Assembly: GCA_016201825.1 (NCBI GenBank)
Contig: JACQCD010000003.1
Location: forward strand, 1-54,866
Direction of reading: 5' to 3'
Length of the DNA stretch: 54,866 bases
From: Nitrospirota bacterium
Lineage (GTDB): Bacteria > Nitrospirota > Nitrospiria > 2-01-FULL-66-17
In this document: in pieces, positions 27,984-36,304 of the stretch
Layout of the letters: every line of letters starts with the position of its first letter
How positions within the stretch are numbered: position 1 is the stretch's first letter
Notes under the pieces: generated by a model
Database searches by the model: none
What the model was told of the DNA's origin: nothing
What the model saw: the letters and a program-made list of their open reading frames with translations, nothing else
Program-made: the position numbers and the translations under genes

Positions 27984-28930
27984 TCCCCGTATCTCAGGTA
28001 TCCCCGCAGGAAATTGTTCGGAGCGTGACCCGCAACATCGAACGGGTGATGCATGGACAATCCGCGGCCGTTCGGATGGTCCTCGTGGCCTTGGCCGGCG
28101 GCGGCCACGTTCTCCTCGAAGATTATCCCGGGACCGGTAAGACCACGCTCGCCAAGGCGTTGGCCCGATCGATCGGCGCGAAGTTCACGCGAATCCAGTT
28201 CACGCCCGATCTCTTGCCGTCGGATATCCTGGGCGTGTCGATCTTCGATCAGCGAGACCAGGCCTTCCGCTTCCACGAGGGGCCGATCTTCACGAATATC
28301 CTGTTGGCCGACGAGATCAATCGGGCCTCGCCCCGCACCCAGTCGGCCCTGCTGGAGGCGATGGGCGAGGGGCAGGTCAGCCTCGATGGCGCCCTCCGTC
28401 GTCTCGACGAGCTGTTCTTCGTGATCGCCACGCAGAACCCCGTCGAATTTCGCGGGACGTATCCGCTCCCCGAAGCCCAGATGGACCGCTTTGCGATGCA
28501 GCTCGGCCTCGGCTACGTCGCGCCGCACGACGAGGTGGGCATCCTGTCGGCCCAGGAGAAAAGCCACCCGATCGACGGCCTCACGGCGTGCGCGAGCATG
28601 GACGACGTCCTCAGCCTGCGGCGCCGCGTTGGGGACGTCCGGATCAGCGAGGAGTTGAAGCGGTACATCGTCGACCTCGTCGGCGCCACGCGGTCGGCCT
28701 CGGGGGTCCAGCTCGGGGCCAGCCCGCGCGCCTCCCTCTCCTTGATGAAGGCCGCGCAGGCACTGGCGTTGTTCGACGGGCGGGAGTTCGTGACCCCCGA
28801 TCAGATTCAGGAGCTCGCCGTGCCCGTCATCGCCCATCGGATGGTCCTGGACCCGCAAGCCCGGTTTTCCGGCGTGACGGCGCGCGGGATCGTCGAGGAT
28901 GTTATCAAGGCCGTTCAGGTTCCGATTTAG
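27980..28930 (+). CDS. MoxR family AAA ATPase
   Basis: EDYPGTGKTTLAKALARSI, FTPDLLPSDILGVSIFDQ, ADEINRASPRTQSALLEAMGEGQVS; ATGA overlap with thiI. Confidence 0.93.
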   Translation: MIPVSQVSPQEIVRSVTRNIERVMHGQSAAVRMVLVALAGGGHVLLEDYPGTGKTTLAKALARSIGAKFTRIQFTPDLLPSDILGVSIFDQRDQAFRFHEGPIFTNILLADEINRASPRTQSALLEAMGEGQVSLDGALRRLDELFFVIATQNPVEFRGTYPLPEAQMDRFAMQLGLGYVAPHDEVGILSAQEKSHPIDGLTACASMDDVLSLRRRVGDVRISEELKRYIVDLVGATRSASGVQLGASPRASLSLMKAAQALALFDGREFVTPDQIQELAVPVIAHRMVLDPQARFSGVTARGIVEDVIKAVQVPI

Positions 28931-28936
28931 GATCGG

Positions 28937-30286
28937 GTGAACCGACTTCGCTATCGTGCCTTCTGTCTCGTGTCCTCGCTCGACGCGTGGATCGGGCGGC
29001 GATTCACGCCCGCCGGTCTGATTGTACTGGGCGGGCTCGTGATCTCCGCAGTGCTGGGAATCGATACGAATCAGACCGTGGCGTATCAGGCGTTCACCTT
29101 CCTCCTCGCGTTGCTGGCGATGGCGATGCTGAGCGCCGCGTTCGCGCGGCCGCGGTGCACGGCGTCCCGCGTGCTCCCGCGGTTCGGCACCGTCGGAGCG
29201 GAGCTCGCGTATCGGATCGTGGTCACGAACCGGACGCGACGAACCCAGCGCGGCCTGTTGCTGCGCGATACGGTGCCGCCGGCCGTTCCCTCGTTCGACG
29301 CATTCCTCCACACCCGCGAGCCGGGCGGCGGGCGCCGCAATTGGTTCGACCGCACGGTGGGCTATCCCCGGTGGTCGTGGCTGGTGGCCGATCACCGAAC
29401 GGCCGACGTCCGAGAGATGCCGCTCGGCACGATGCCCGCCGGGGAAGCGATCGACGTCCGCGCCGTCGTCACGCCGCGGCGCCGGGGGCGCCTGCAGTTC
29501 ACGGGGGTGGCGATCGCCCGGCTCGATCCGTTCGGACTGTTCAAGTCGTGGACCACGCTTCCGGCAGCCCAATCAGTCCTGGTGCTCCCCACACGCTACC
29601 CCGTGCCCCCCGTCGCGCTCCCCGGCGCCAGGAAATACCAGCCCGGCGGCGTGGCGCTCGCGTCCGCGGTGGGCGAGTCCGAGGAGTTCGTCTCGGTGCG
29701 CGAGTATCGGCCGGGGGATCCGTTGCGCCGGCTCCACTGGAAAAGTTGGGCCAAGACCGGGACGCCGATGGTCAAGGAGTACCAGGACGAATTTTTCGTC
29801 CGGCACGCCCTGGTGTTGGATACCTTCGGGACCGTCGGATCCGAAGATCGGTTCGAGGAGGCCGTGTCCGTCGCCGCCTCGTTCGCTTGCACGATCGACA
29901 CGCAGGAGTCCCTGCTGGATCTCCTGTTCGTGGGGCCGGAACGGCAGTGCTTCACGGCGGGGCGGGGCCTCGGCGGGACGGACAAGATGCTGGAGATTCT
30001 GGCGTCGGTGAGCCTGTGCCGTGACAAGCCGTTCAGCGTATTGCACCGCTCGGTGGTCGATCATCTGTCTTCGGCGAGCGGCTGCATCTGCGTGCTGCTC
30101 GCGTGGGATGACGCGCGACGGGCGTTCGTCCGTCACCTCCGAACGCTCGGCGTGCCGCTGCTGGTTCTGGTTGTAACGGACGCCGACGTCTCGGCCCCGC
30201 TTGACCAGGGGCCGATGAGCGATCAGCCCGAGTGCGTCCATCCCTTGCGGGTCGGCGCCATCGCCGAGGGCCTCGCGGCGCTGTGA
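28937..30286 (+). CDS. DUF58 domain protein
   Basis: Two N-terminal TM segments and EFVSVREYRPGDPLRRLHWKSWAKTGTPMVKEYQDEF. Confidence 0.9.
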   Translation: MNRLRYRAFCLVSSLDAWIGRRFTPAGLIVLGGLVISAVLGIDTNQTVAYQAFTFLLALLAMAMLSAAFARPRCTASRVLPRFGTVGAELAYRIVVTNRTRRTQRGLLLRDTVPPAVPSFDAFLHTREPGGGRRNWFDRTVGYPRWSWLVADHRTADVREMPLGTMPAGEAIDVRAVVTPRRRGRLQFTGVAIARLDPFGLFKSWTTLPAAQSVLVLPTRYPVPPVALPGARKYQPGGVALASAVGESEEFVSVREYRPGDPLRRLHWKSWAKTGTPMVKEYQDEFFVRHALVLDTFGTVGSEDRFEEAVSVAASFACTIDTQESLLDLLFVGPERQCFTAGRGLGGTDKMLEILASVSLCRDKPFSVLHRSVVDHLSSASGCICVLLAWDDARRAFVRHLRTLGVPLLVLVVTDADVSAPLDQGPMSDQPECVHPLRVGAIAEGLAAL

Positions 30287-32274
30287 AGACGACCCCCCTG
30301 CTCCTCGGCGCGGCTGTCCTGTTCTGGGGGTGGCACACCGATCTCCTCCCGTTTGCGGCGACGATCGCGCTGCTCCTGGAAGGCTCGCGTCTCGTCGCGT
30401 GGCGATGGAACGTGGCTGCCGGCGATTTTCGCCGGGTCGCCGACGGCTGCGCGCTCGTGTTCCTGGCGTTGGCGGTCTATCTCTATAGCGCCAATCAGAC
30501 CACCAGGGCCATTCTCACCGTCATCCAGTGGCTCCCGCTCGTGACGCTTCCCTTGGTGGCGTTGCAGGTATACAGCATGAGCGACACCATCCCGCTGAAC
30601 ACGGTCTTCCTGAGTCTCAGACGAAAGGCGGCTCCGACGCCCCCGAGGCCGTGGCGGACCATCAACCTCGCGTATCCGTACCTCGTCCTGTGCCTCGCGG
30701 CCGCCGGCGCCGCGAACGTCCGGGGCGCCCGGTTTTACCTCGGGTTCTGCCTGCTGTTGGCCTGGGCATTGTGGCCGGCACGGTCCCCACGCGATTCCGC
30801 GCTGGTCTGGGGAGGATCGTTGGCGCTTGTCGTGCTGGTCGGATACGCGGGGCACGTCGGGCTCCACGATCTCCAGCGGCATGTGGGAGACCGATTCGTC
30901 GCCTGGTTCACCCCGTCTCCCATTGGCGAAGCGGACGCCGCGCGGACCAGGACCGCGATCGGCGAGATCGGCGCCCTCAAACTCTCGGATCGGATCGTGT
31001 TGAGGGTCGAGCCGGGCCGGGGGAGCCCGCCGCTCCTTTTGCGCGAAGCGAGCTACACCGTCTACGCCTCATCGACGTGGTGGGCCGCCCGCGCGGCGTT
31101 CGAGTCGGTGCGGCCGGAGCGGGACGGAACGACGTGGGCGCTCACGGACGATGTCGCCTCGCGCGAGGCCGCGACCATCTCGGCCTATTTGAGAGACGGC
31201 CGGGGGTTCCTCGCGCTTCCGACCGGGACGACGCGCATCGAATCGCTGCCCGTGACGACGATGGAGCGCAGTCCGTTGGGCGCGGTGCGGGTCGACGGAG
31301 GCCCGCGACTCGTCGCCTACCGCGTGCGCGCTGGTCCCGCGTCGTCGCTGGACGCCCCGCCCGGTCCGGCCGATCTGGCGGTCCCCCCGGCCGAGGCGTC
31401 CGCCGTGGCCCGCGTCGCTGGGGAGCTCGATCTCGCGTCGAAATCCCCCGCGGACATGCTCGACACCGTCGCCGAGTTCTTTCGGCAACGTTTCACCTAT
31501 TCGACCTACGCGTCGTTGAACGCGGGCGACCGCGAGCCGGGCGCGACCGCACTCGGCGATTTCCTGCTCCGATCCCGATCCGGCCACTGCGAGTATTTCG
31601 CCGCCGCCACCGTGCTCCTCCTCAGAGCGGCCGGCATTCCGGCCCGGTACGCCACCGGCTACTCCGTCCAGGAATTCAGCCGACTGGAGAAGGCGTACGT
31701 GGTCCGCGACCGGCACGCCCACGCCTGGGCCCTGGTCTACCACGACGGCGCGTGGCGCGACTTCGACACCACGCCGCCCGGCTGGGTCAACGCCGAGCAG
31801 GCTGCGGCCTCGATCTGGGAGCCCGTCGCCGACGCGTGGTCGCGGGCGGCCTTTCTCTTCACCCGCTGGCGGGCCCGGGAACGGACCGGCGGGGTGCCCG
31901 ACGGGCTGGCCTGGGTCCTGATCCCGCTCCTCATCCTCCTCGGGTGGAGGCTATACGCAAAGAAGCGGGTGGCGCGGCTCAAGACCACCGCCGCCCCGCG
32001 CGTATTGATCACGCCCGGCGCCGATTCCGAGTGGTATCGGATCGCGAGACGCCTCGAAGACCTGGGGATGCCTCGCCAGCCCGGGGAAACCCAGTCGCGC
32101 TGGGTCGCGCGACTGGACGGAGCCGGGGAGCGACCGCTCTCCACCGAATCGTTGCGGCCGATCCTGGACCTGCACGACCGCTATCGGTTCGATCCGGCCG
32201 GGGTGTCGGACGCGGAAAAAGAGGTATTGAAGTCGGGCGTGCACGCGTGGCTGGAGAGGCACCAATCCGCATAA
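30283..32274 (+). CDS. TgpA-like transmembrane transglutaminase-domain protein
   Basis: Multi-TM N terminus; FLLRSRSGHCEYFAAATVLLLRAAGIPARYATGYSVQE...VVRDRHAHAWALVYHDGAWRDFDTTPPGW; GTGA overlap with the DUF58 gene. Confidence 0.9.
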   Translation: MKTTPLLLGAAVLFWGWHTDLLPFAATIALLLEGSRLVAWRWNVAAGDFRRVADGCALVFLALAVYLYSANQTTRAILTVIQWLPLVTLPLVALQVYSMSDTIPLNTVFLSLRRKAAPTPPRPWRTINLAYPYLVLCLAAAGAANVRGARFYLGFCLLLAWALWPARSPRDSALVWGGSLALVVLVGYAGHVGLHDLQRHVGDRFVAWFTPSPIGEADAARTRTAIGEIGALKLSDRIVLRVEPGRGSPPLLLREASYTVYASSTWWAARAAFESVRPERDGTTWALTDDVASREAATISAYLRDGRGFLALPTGTTRIESLPVTTMERSPLGAVRVDGGPRLVAYRVRAGPASSLDAPPGPADLAVPPAEASAVARVAGELDLASKSPADMLDTVAEFFRQRFTYSTYASLNAGDREPGATALGDFLLRSRSGHCEYFAAATVLLLRAAGIPARYATGYSVQEFSRLEKAYVVRDRHAHAWALVYHDGAWRDFDTTPPGWVNAEQAAASIWEPVADAWSRAAFLFTRWRARERTGGVPDGLAWVLIPLLILLGWRLYAKKRVARLKTTAAPRVLITPGADSEWYRIARRLEDLGMPRQPGETQSRWVARLDGAGERPLSTESLRPILDLHDRYRFDPAGVSDAEKEVLKSGVHAWLERHQSA

Positions 32275-32283
32275 AGAGGAACC

Positions 32284-32871
32284 ATGTTTGAGCGACTCAG
32301 CGAACTGTATCACGGGGCATGGAAACCGGTGGCGGGCGGCCACCTCGTGGCGGCGTCGCTCGGGTTCGCGTGGATCGCGTATCTCCTCAAGACGGCGGAT
32401 GATGGATGGGTGCGGATCATCGACGACGCGAACCTGGTGTTTCACGAAGCCGGCCACCCGATCTTCGGCATCCTCGGCTCGGCCGTCACAGTGTACGGCG
32501 GCACGCTGGGCCAGCTCGCGATTCCGGCCGGGATCGCGGCGGCGTTCTGGGCGAAGCGCGAACCGGTCGGCTGCGCGGTGACGGGGTTCTGGTTCTTCGA
32601 AAACTTCCCCAACATCGCGCGGTACATGGCCGACGCCCGCGCGCAGGTGTTGCCGTTGGTCGGGAACGGGGAGCACGACTGGGCCGACATCTTCAGCCGG
32701 TGGGGCGTGCTGTCGTCCGACGCCGCCATCGCCGCCGTCGTCCGAGGGGCCGGTTGGCTGGGCATGATCGGCGTGTGGGGCTGGTTGGTGTGGCGGTGGA
32801 GGGCGTCGAACGATCATCGCCAGGACACGGGGCCGATGATCGATTACCCTTCTCGATGGAGCCCGCGATGA
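32284..32871 (+). CDS. Small integral membrane protein with HEAGH motif
   Basis: 195 aa, several TM helices, DDANLVFHEAGHPIFGILGSAV. Confidence 0.7.
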   Translation: MFERLSELYHGAWKPVAGGHLVAASLGFAWIAYLLKTADDGWVRIIDDANLVFHEAGHPIFGILGSAVTVYGGTLGQLAIPAGIAAAFWAKREPVGCAVTGFWFFENFPNIARYMADARAQVLPLVGNGEHDWADIFSRWGVLSSDAAIAAVVRGAGWLGMIGVWGWLVWRWRASNDHRQDTGPMIDYPSRWSPR

Positions 32872-33017
32872 CGATCTGCCCGGCATGCCAACGGAACATT
32901 CAAGATGGAGCGGAAGAATGTCCCGCTTGTGGAGTCATCCTTGCCAAATTTATCGTGCTCGATCCGGTATCGGCAAAACCGAGGCGAGATGCGGCGGGCT
33001 TAGGGACGGCGGAGTAG
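32868..33017 (+). CDS. 49-aa zinc-ribbon protein
   Basis: MTICPACQRNIQDGAEECPACGVILAKF: two CPxC knuckles; ATGA overlap with the upstream gene. Hidden inside a longer spurious ORF in the track. Confidence 0.65.
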   Translation: MTICPACQRNIQDGAEECPACGVILAKFIVLDPVSAKPRRDAAGLGTAE

Positions 33018-33737
33018 AGGCCCGAGGTCGGCGAGATCGGCCACGATCGCCTGGGCGGCGGGGACGTCGACTGTTCGCCCCCGCGTGTACCACATTGCGG
33101 CGAGACCGGCCTGGGTCGCCCCCACCACGTCCAGTTCGTAATTGTCCCCCACGAAGAGCGCCACATCCGCTCGGACGCCGAGCCGTTGCAACGCCGTCTC
33201 GAACATCACCCGGTGGGGCTTGCGCCACCCCACCTCCCCCGAGATCACGACCACCTCGAAGAAGGCGTCGATCCGCTCCCGACGGAGCACGTCGTGGACG
33301 GTGGGCGCGTGATCGAAATTGGTGACCACGGCCAGGCGATGGGTGCGAGCCAGGCTCTCCAGGACGGTCCGGTGATGGGAGGGGAGGACGAGCGCCGTCG
33401 CCAGCCGGCTCATGTGCGCGACGACCAGGCGGTCGGCGGTGTCGGGACCGGCCTCGGCGCCGAGGCGGTCCATGACGCGCCGAAACCGCTCCTGCGACGT
33501 GACCTCACGACAATCGACGTCTCGCTGGGCGGCGATCTCGGCGGTGACCGCCGTCAAGCACGCGAAGAACGCGTTGAACTGAATCGGAGGGGAGGCCCCC
33601 AGGGCGTCGTAAATGGCGTGAGCCGTCGAGCGCGTGGGACGGTGGTCGACCTCGACGAGCGGGAGCCGCTCCGCGTCGAAGTGAAGGAGGGTGTCACAGA
33701 AGTCGAACAGGACAGCGCGGTAGCGCACCGCGTTCAA
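33000..33737 (-). CDS. HAD family hydrolase
   Basis: VLFDFCDTLL motif I, VVTNFDHAP motif II, GWRKPHRVMFETAL and FVGDNYELDVVGATQAGL motifs III/IV. Confidence 0.85.
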   Translation of the reverse strand: MNAVRYRAVLFDFCDTLLHFDAERLPLVEVDHRPTRSTAHAIYDALGASPPIQFNAFFACLTAVTAEIAAQRDVDCREVTSQERFRRVMDRLGAEAGPDTADRLVVAHMSRLATALVLPSHHRTVLESLARTHRLAVVTNFDHAPTVHDVLRRERIDAFFEVVVISGEVGWRKPHRVMFETALQRLGVRADVALFVGDNYELDVVGATQAGLAAMWYTRGRTVDVPAAQAIVADLADLGPLLRRP

Positions 33738-33741
33738 CCCA

Positions 33742-34233
33742 TCAGGTCAACTGCTCGATGGCCTCTTTGATCAACCGCGTGTGATCCGCGTCGGTCAGGC
33801 TGCGTCGGAGGATGCGCTCGGAGGCCGCCATGACCAACTCGACGGTCTGATCCTTGAGCTCCTTCCCCATCCGCAACCGCTCGCGCGCCATCTCCTCGCG
33901 AGACGTGGCCAGCATGCGGTCCGTCTCTTCCTTGACACGCCGCTGGTTGTCCTCGCCGACCTGCAGGGCCTGCTTGCGCGCCTGGTCAATCATCGCGGTG
34001 GCTTCCTGCTGGGCGGCCTTGAGCTTGGTCTGATACTCGGCCAGGAGCTGTTCAGCCTCCTGGCGCGCCCGCTCCGCCTTGGCGAGGTTCTCGGTGATCG
34101 TCCGCTCGCGGGCGTCCAAAATCTCGGTGATCGCGGGGAACGCGTAGCGCTTCAGCAGAAAAAGAAGAATCGCGAACGAGACCGCGGACCAGAAGAGCAG
34201 GGGGGTGAAAAACTCGGTGTCGAATTGCGGCAT
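33742..34233 (-). CDS. atpF: F0F1 ATP synthase subunit b
   Basis: N-terminal TM helix and long charged coiled coil; adjacent to atpE and atpB. Confidence 0.9.
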   Translation of the reverse strand: MPQFDTEFFTPLLFWSAVSFAILLFLLKRYAFPAITEILDARERTITENLAKAERARQEAEQLLAEYQTKLKAAQQEATAMIDQARKQALQVGEDNQRRVKEETDRMLATSREEMARERLRMGKELKDQTVELVMAASERILRRSLTDADHTRLIKEAIEQLT

Positions 34234-34245
34234 ACGATCCTCGCC

Positions 34246-34476
34246 TTATTTGCGCATACCCATGATGATGAACGCGATCACGAGCCCGTACAGCGCGATC
34301 GCTTCGACCAATGCGAAGCCGATCCACATGTACTTGCCGACCTTCGCTTCCGCCGCGGGCTGCCGGGCGGTCGCCTCGATCATCTTGCCGAAAATATAGC
34401 CGATGCCGATACCCGCGCCGCCGAACCCCGCCGCCGCAATACCCATCCCCAACAATGCCGCTGCCGCTGAATCCAT
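34246..34476 (-). CDS. atpE: F0F1 ATP synthase subunit c
   Basis: GIGIGYIFGKMIEATARQPAAEAKVGKYMWIGFALVEAIALYGLVIAFIIMG. Confidence 0.95.
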   Translation of the reverse strand: MDSAAAALLGMGIAAAGFGGAGIGIGYIFGKMIEATARQPAAEAKVGKYMWIGFALVEAIALYGLVIAFIIMGMRK

Positions 34477-34506
34477 CGGTTCTCTCCCTCGTTATACGTG
34501 GTCGTG

Positions 34507-35235
34507 TTAGTGGAGCTTAATGGCGTCCCCTAAATACACCGTTGCCAAAATCGTAAAAATATAGGCCTGAATGAACGCGACGAAGAGCTCCAGCCCGTAG
34601 ATCGCCACGGTGAACCCGAACGGCATCCAGCCGATGTACACCGGGGCGGAGAGCATGAGCGAAAAGAGCACGATCAGAATGATGTGGCCGGCCGTCATGT
34701 TGGCGAACAATCGGACGGCCAACGTCACGGGCCGGGCCAACTGGCTCACGATCTCAATGGGGATCATCAGCGGCAACAAACAGCCGGGCGTTCCCGCCGG
34801 CGCCAAGATCGACAAGAAGTGGAAGCCGTGCAGGGTAAAGCCGACCACGAGGCTGATGCCGTACACCACCAGCGCGAAGAATCCCGTCACGATGATTTGG
34901 CTGGTCACCGTGTAGGCGCCGGGGATGAGCCCCAGAAGATTGGCGAAGAGGACGAAGAAGAAGAGAGTCGCGATGAACGGGAAAAATTTCTGACCCGCCG
35001 GTCCCATGTTTTCCGCGACGATGCCGCGCAGAAACTCCACGGCCATTTCCGCGAGGCTCTGGATGCGGCGCGGCACCAGGCTGCGGCCTTGGGTGGCCAC
35101 GTAGAAAAAGAGAAAGACCAGCCCGCAGGCGAGCCACATCATCACGATCGCCTTGTTGATCGAGATGTCGATCCCGAATAACGAGAGCGGGATCAGCGGG
35201 TGCAGCTCAAAATGTTCGAGCGGGTTGTCCATCAA
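34507..35235 (-). CDS. atpB: F0F1 ATP synthase subunit a
   Basis: LARPVTLAVRLFANMTAGHIILIVL with the essential Arg; FVAFIQAYIFTILATVYLGDAI. Confidence 0.95.
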   Translation of the reverse strand: MMDNPLEHFELHPLIPLSLFGIDISINKAIVMMWLACGLVFLFFYVATQGRSLVPRRIQSLAEMAVEFLRGIVAENMGPAGQKFFPFIATLFFFVLFANLLGLIPGAYTVTSQIIVTGFFALVVYGISLVVGFTLHGFHFLSILAPAGTPGCLLPLMIPIEIVSQLARPVTLAVRLFANMTAGHIILIVLFSLMLSAPVYIGWMPFGFTVAIYGLELFVAFIQAYIFTILATVYLGDAIKLH

Positions 35236-35283
35236 TCCAGTTCGGTGTTTCGTCTGGGCGCATCGCCCGCTCCTGCCTCTGTT

Positions 35284-35496
35284 TTACGAATCAGGTGCGT
35301 TCACCAGGCGGTAAATGCCCAGAAACCCGGCGGCGGCGCCCAGCACCACGCCCACCACCAACAACCAAGGCCGCGTACCCAACCATGCATCGAGGCCGTA
35401 CCCGACCCCCGCCCCCACCACGGTGGCGGCGACCATCTCCACGCCCACCCGCGCCGCCAACGCCAACCCCTTGCGGAACGCGTCGTCATCGGCCAT
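35284..35496 (-). CDS. AtpZ/AtpI-family ATP synthase accessory protein
   Basis: Two-TM, glycine-rich 70-aa protein (GAGVGYGLDAWLGTRPWLLVVGVVLGAAAGFLGIYRL) upstream of atpB. Confidence 0.75.
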   Translation of the reverse strand: MADDDAFRKGLALAARVGVEMVAATVVGAGVGYGLDAWLGTRPWLLVVGVVLGAAAGFLGIYRLVNAPDS

Positions 35497-35599
35497 GGGG
35501 GACCCTCAAAGTCCGTTACTGTAGCGAAAACCGGCGGGGGGAGTCAAGGAAAAATCGGGCGGACCAGCCGGGCGACGGTCTGGCGGCGGATGGATAGGC

Positions 35600-36034
35600 C
35601 TAGCGGCTCTTTAACAAGTCGCGAATCTCGATCAACAACTCCTGGTCTTTGGTCGGCGGGGGCGGCACGGTCGCCTCGGCGTGCTTGGCCCGCATCATCC
35701 ACCCGAGGAACTTGACGATGAAGAGAAACAGCGCGAACGCGACGATCACGAAGTTCACCAACTCGCCGATGAACAGGCCGTAGGGCACCTCCTTGCTCCC
35801 GACCACGATCTTCCACCCCAAATAGCCCTGCTCACCCGGTACGAGGAGACCGATCACCGGCATGAGGATGTGCTTGACGAGCGAGTCGACGATCTTCCCG
35901 AATGCGGCGCCGATGATCACGCCGACGGCCAGGTCGACCACGTTGCCCTTAAATGCGAACCCCTTGAACTCCTCGACCAACGAAGAGGCCGTCTTCGTGG
36001 CGCCCAGCGACGATACTTTCTTGAGAGGATCCAT
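35600..36034 (-). CDS. mscL: Large-conductance mechanosensitive channel
   Basis: LVEEFKGFAFKGNVVDLAVGVIIGAAFGKIVDSLVKHILMPVIG. Confidence 0.95.
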   Translation of the reverse strand: MDPLKKVSSLGATKTASSLVEEFKGFAFKGNVVDLAVGVIIGAAFGKIVDSLVKHILMPVIGLLVPGEQGYLGWKIVVGSKEVPYGLFIGELVNFVIVAFALFLFIVKFLGWMMRAKHAEATVPPPPTKDQELLIEIRDLLKSR

Positions 36035-36304
36035 AGCGCGCACCTCCGAATCAGGTAGGGGGGGCCATCCTCCGACAAGAGGAGGTCATCGTACATAAAA
36101 AAGGTCGGGTTCATTGGGGGCCGTGGTCCGGCAAAGAGGGCCGTCCATCAGGAGCACCCAAGGGCCCCACACTAGCACGGTGTATTTCTTGGCGTCAACG
36201 CGAAGTCAGTCTGCGGGAGTAGGGGGCGGTTGGGACTGGTTGGTTGACCTTCTGCGATGGGCTTTGATAGCGTGACTCCATCATCACCGCGAGGAGGAGA
36301 CGAA

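Noticed and set aside
27944-29572. 542-aa minus-strand ORF
   Set aside because: Antisense to moxR/DUF58, low-complexity translation.
30528-32291. 587-aa plus-strand ORF in another frame
   Set aside because: Overlaps the transglutaminase-domain gene in a different frame; Arg/Gly/Pro-rich shadow.
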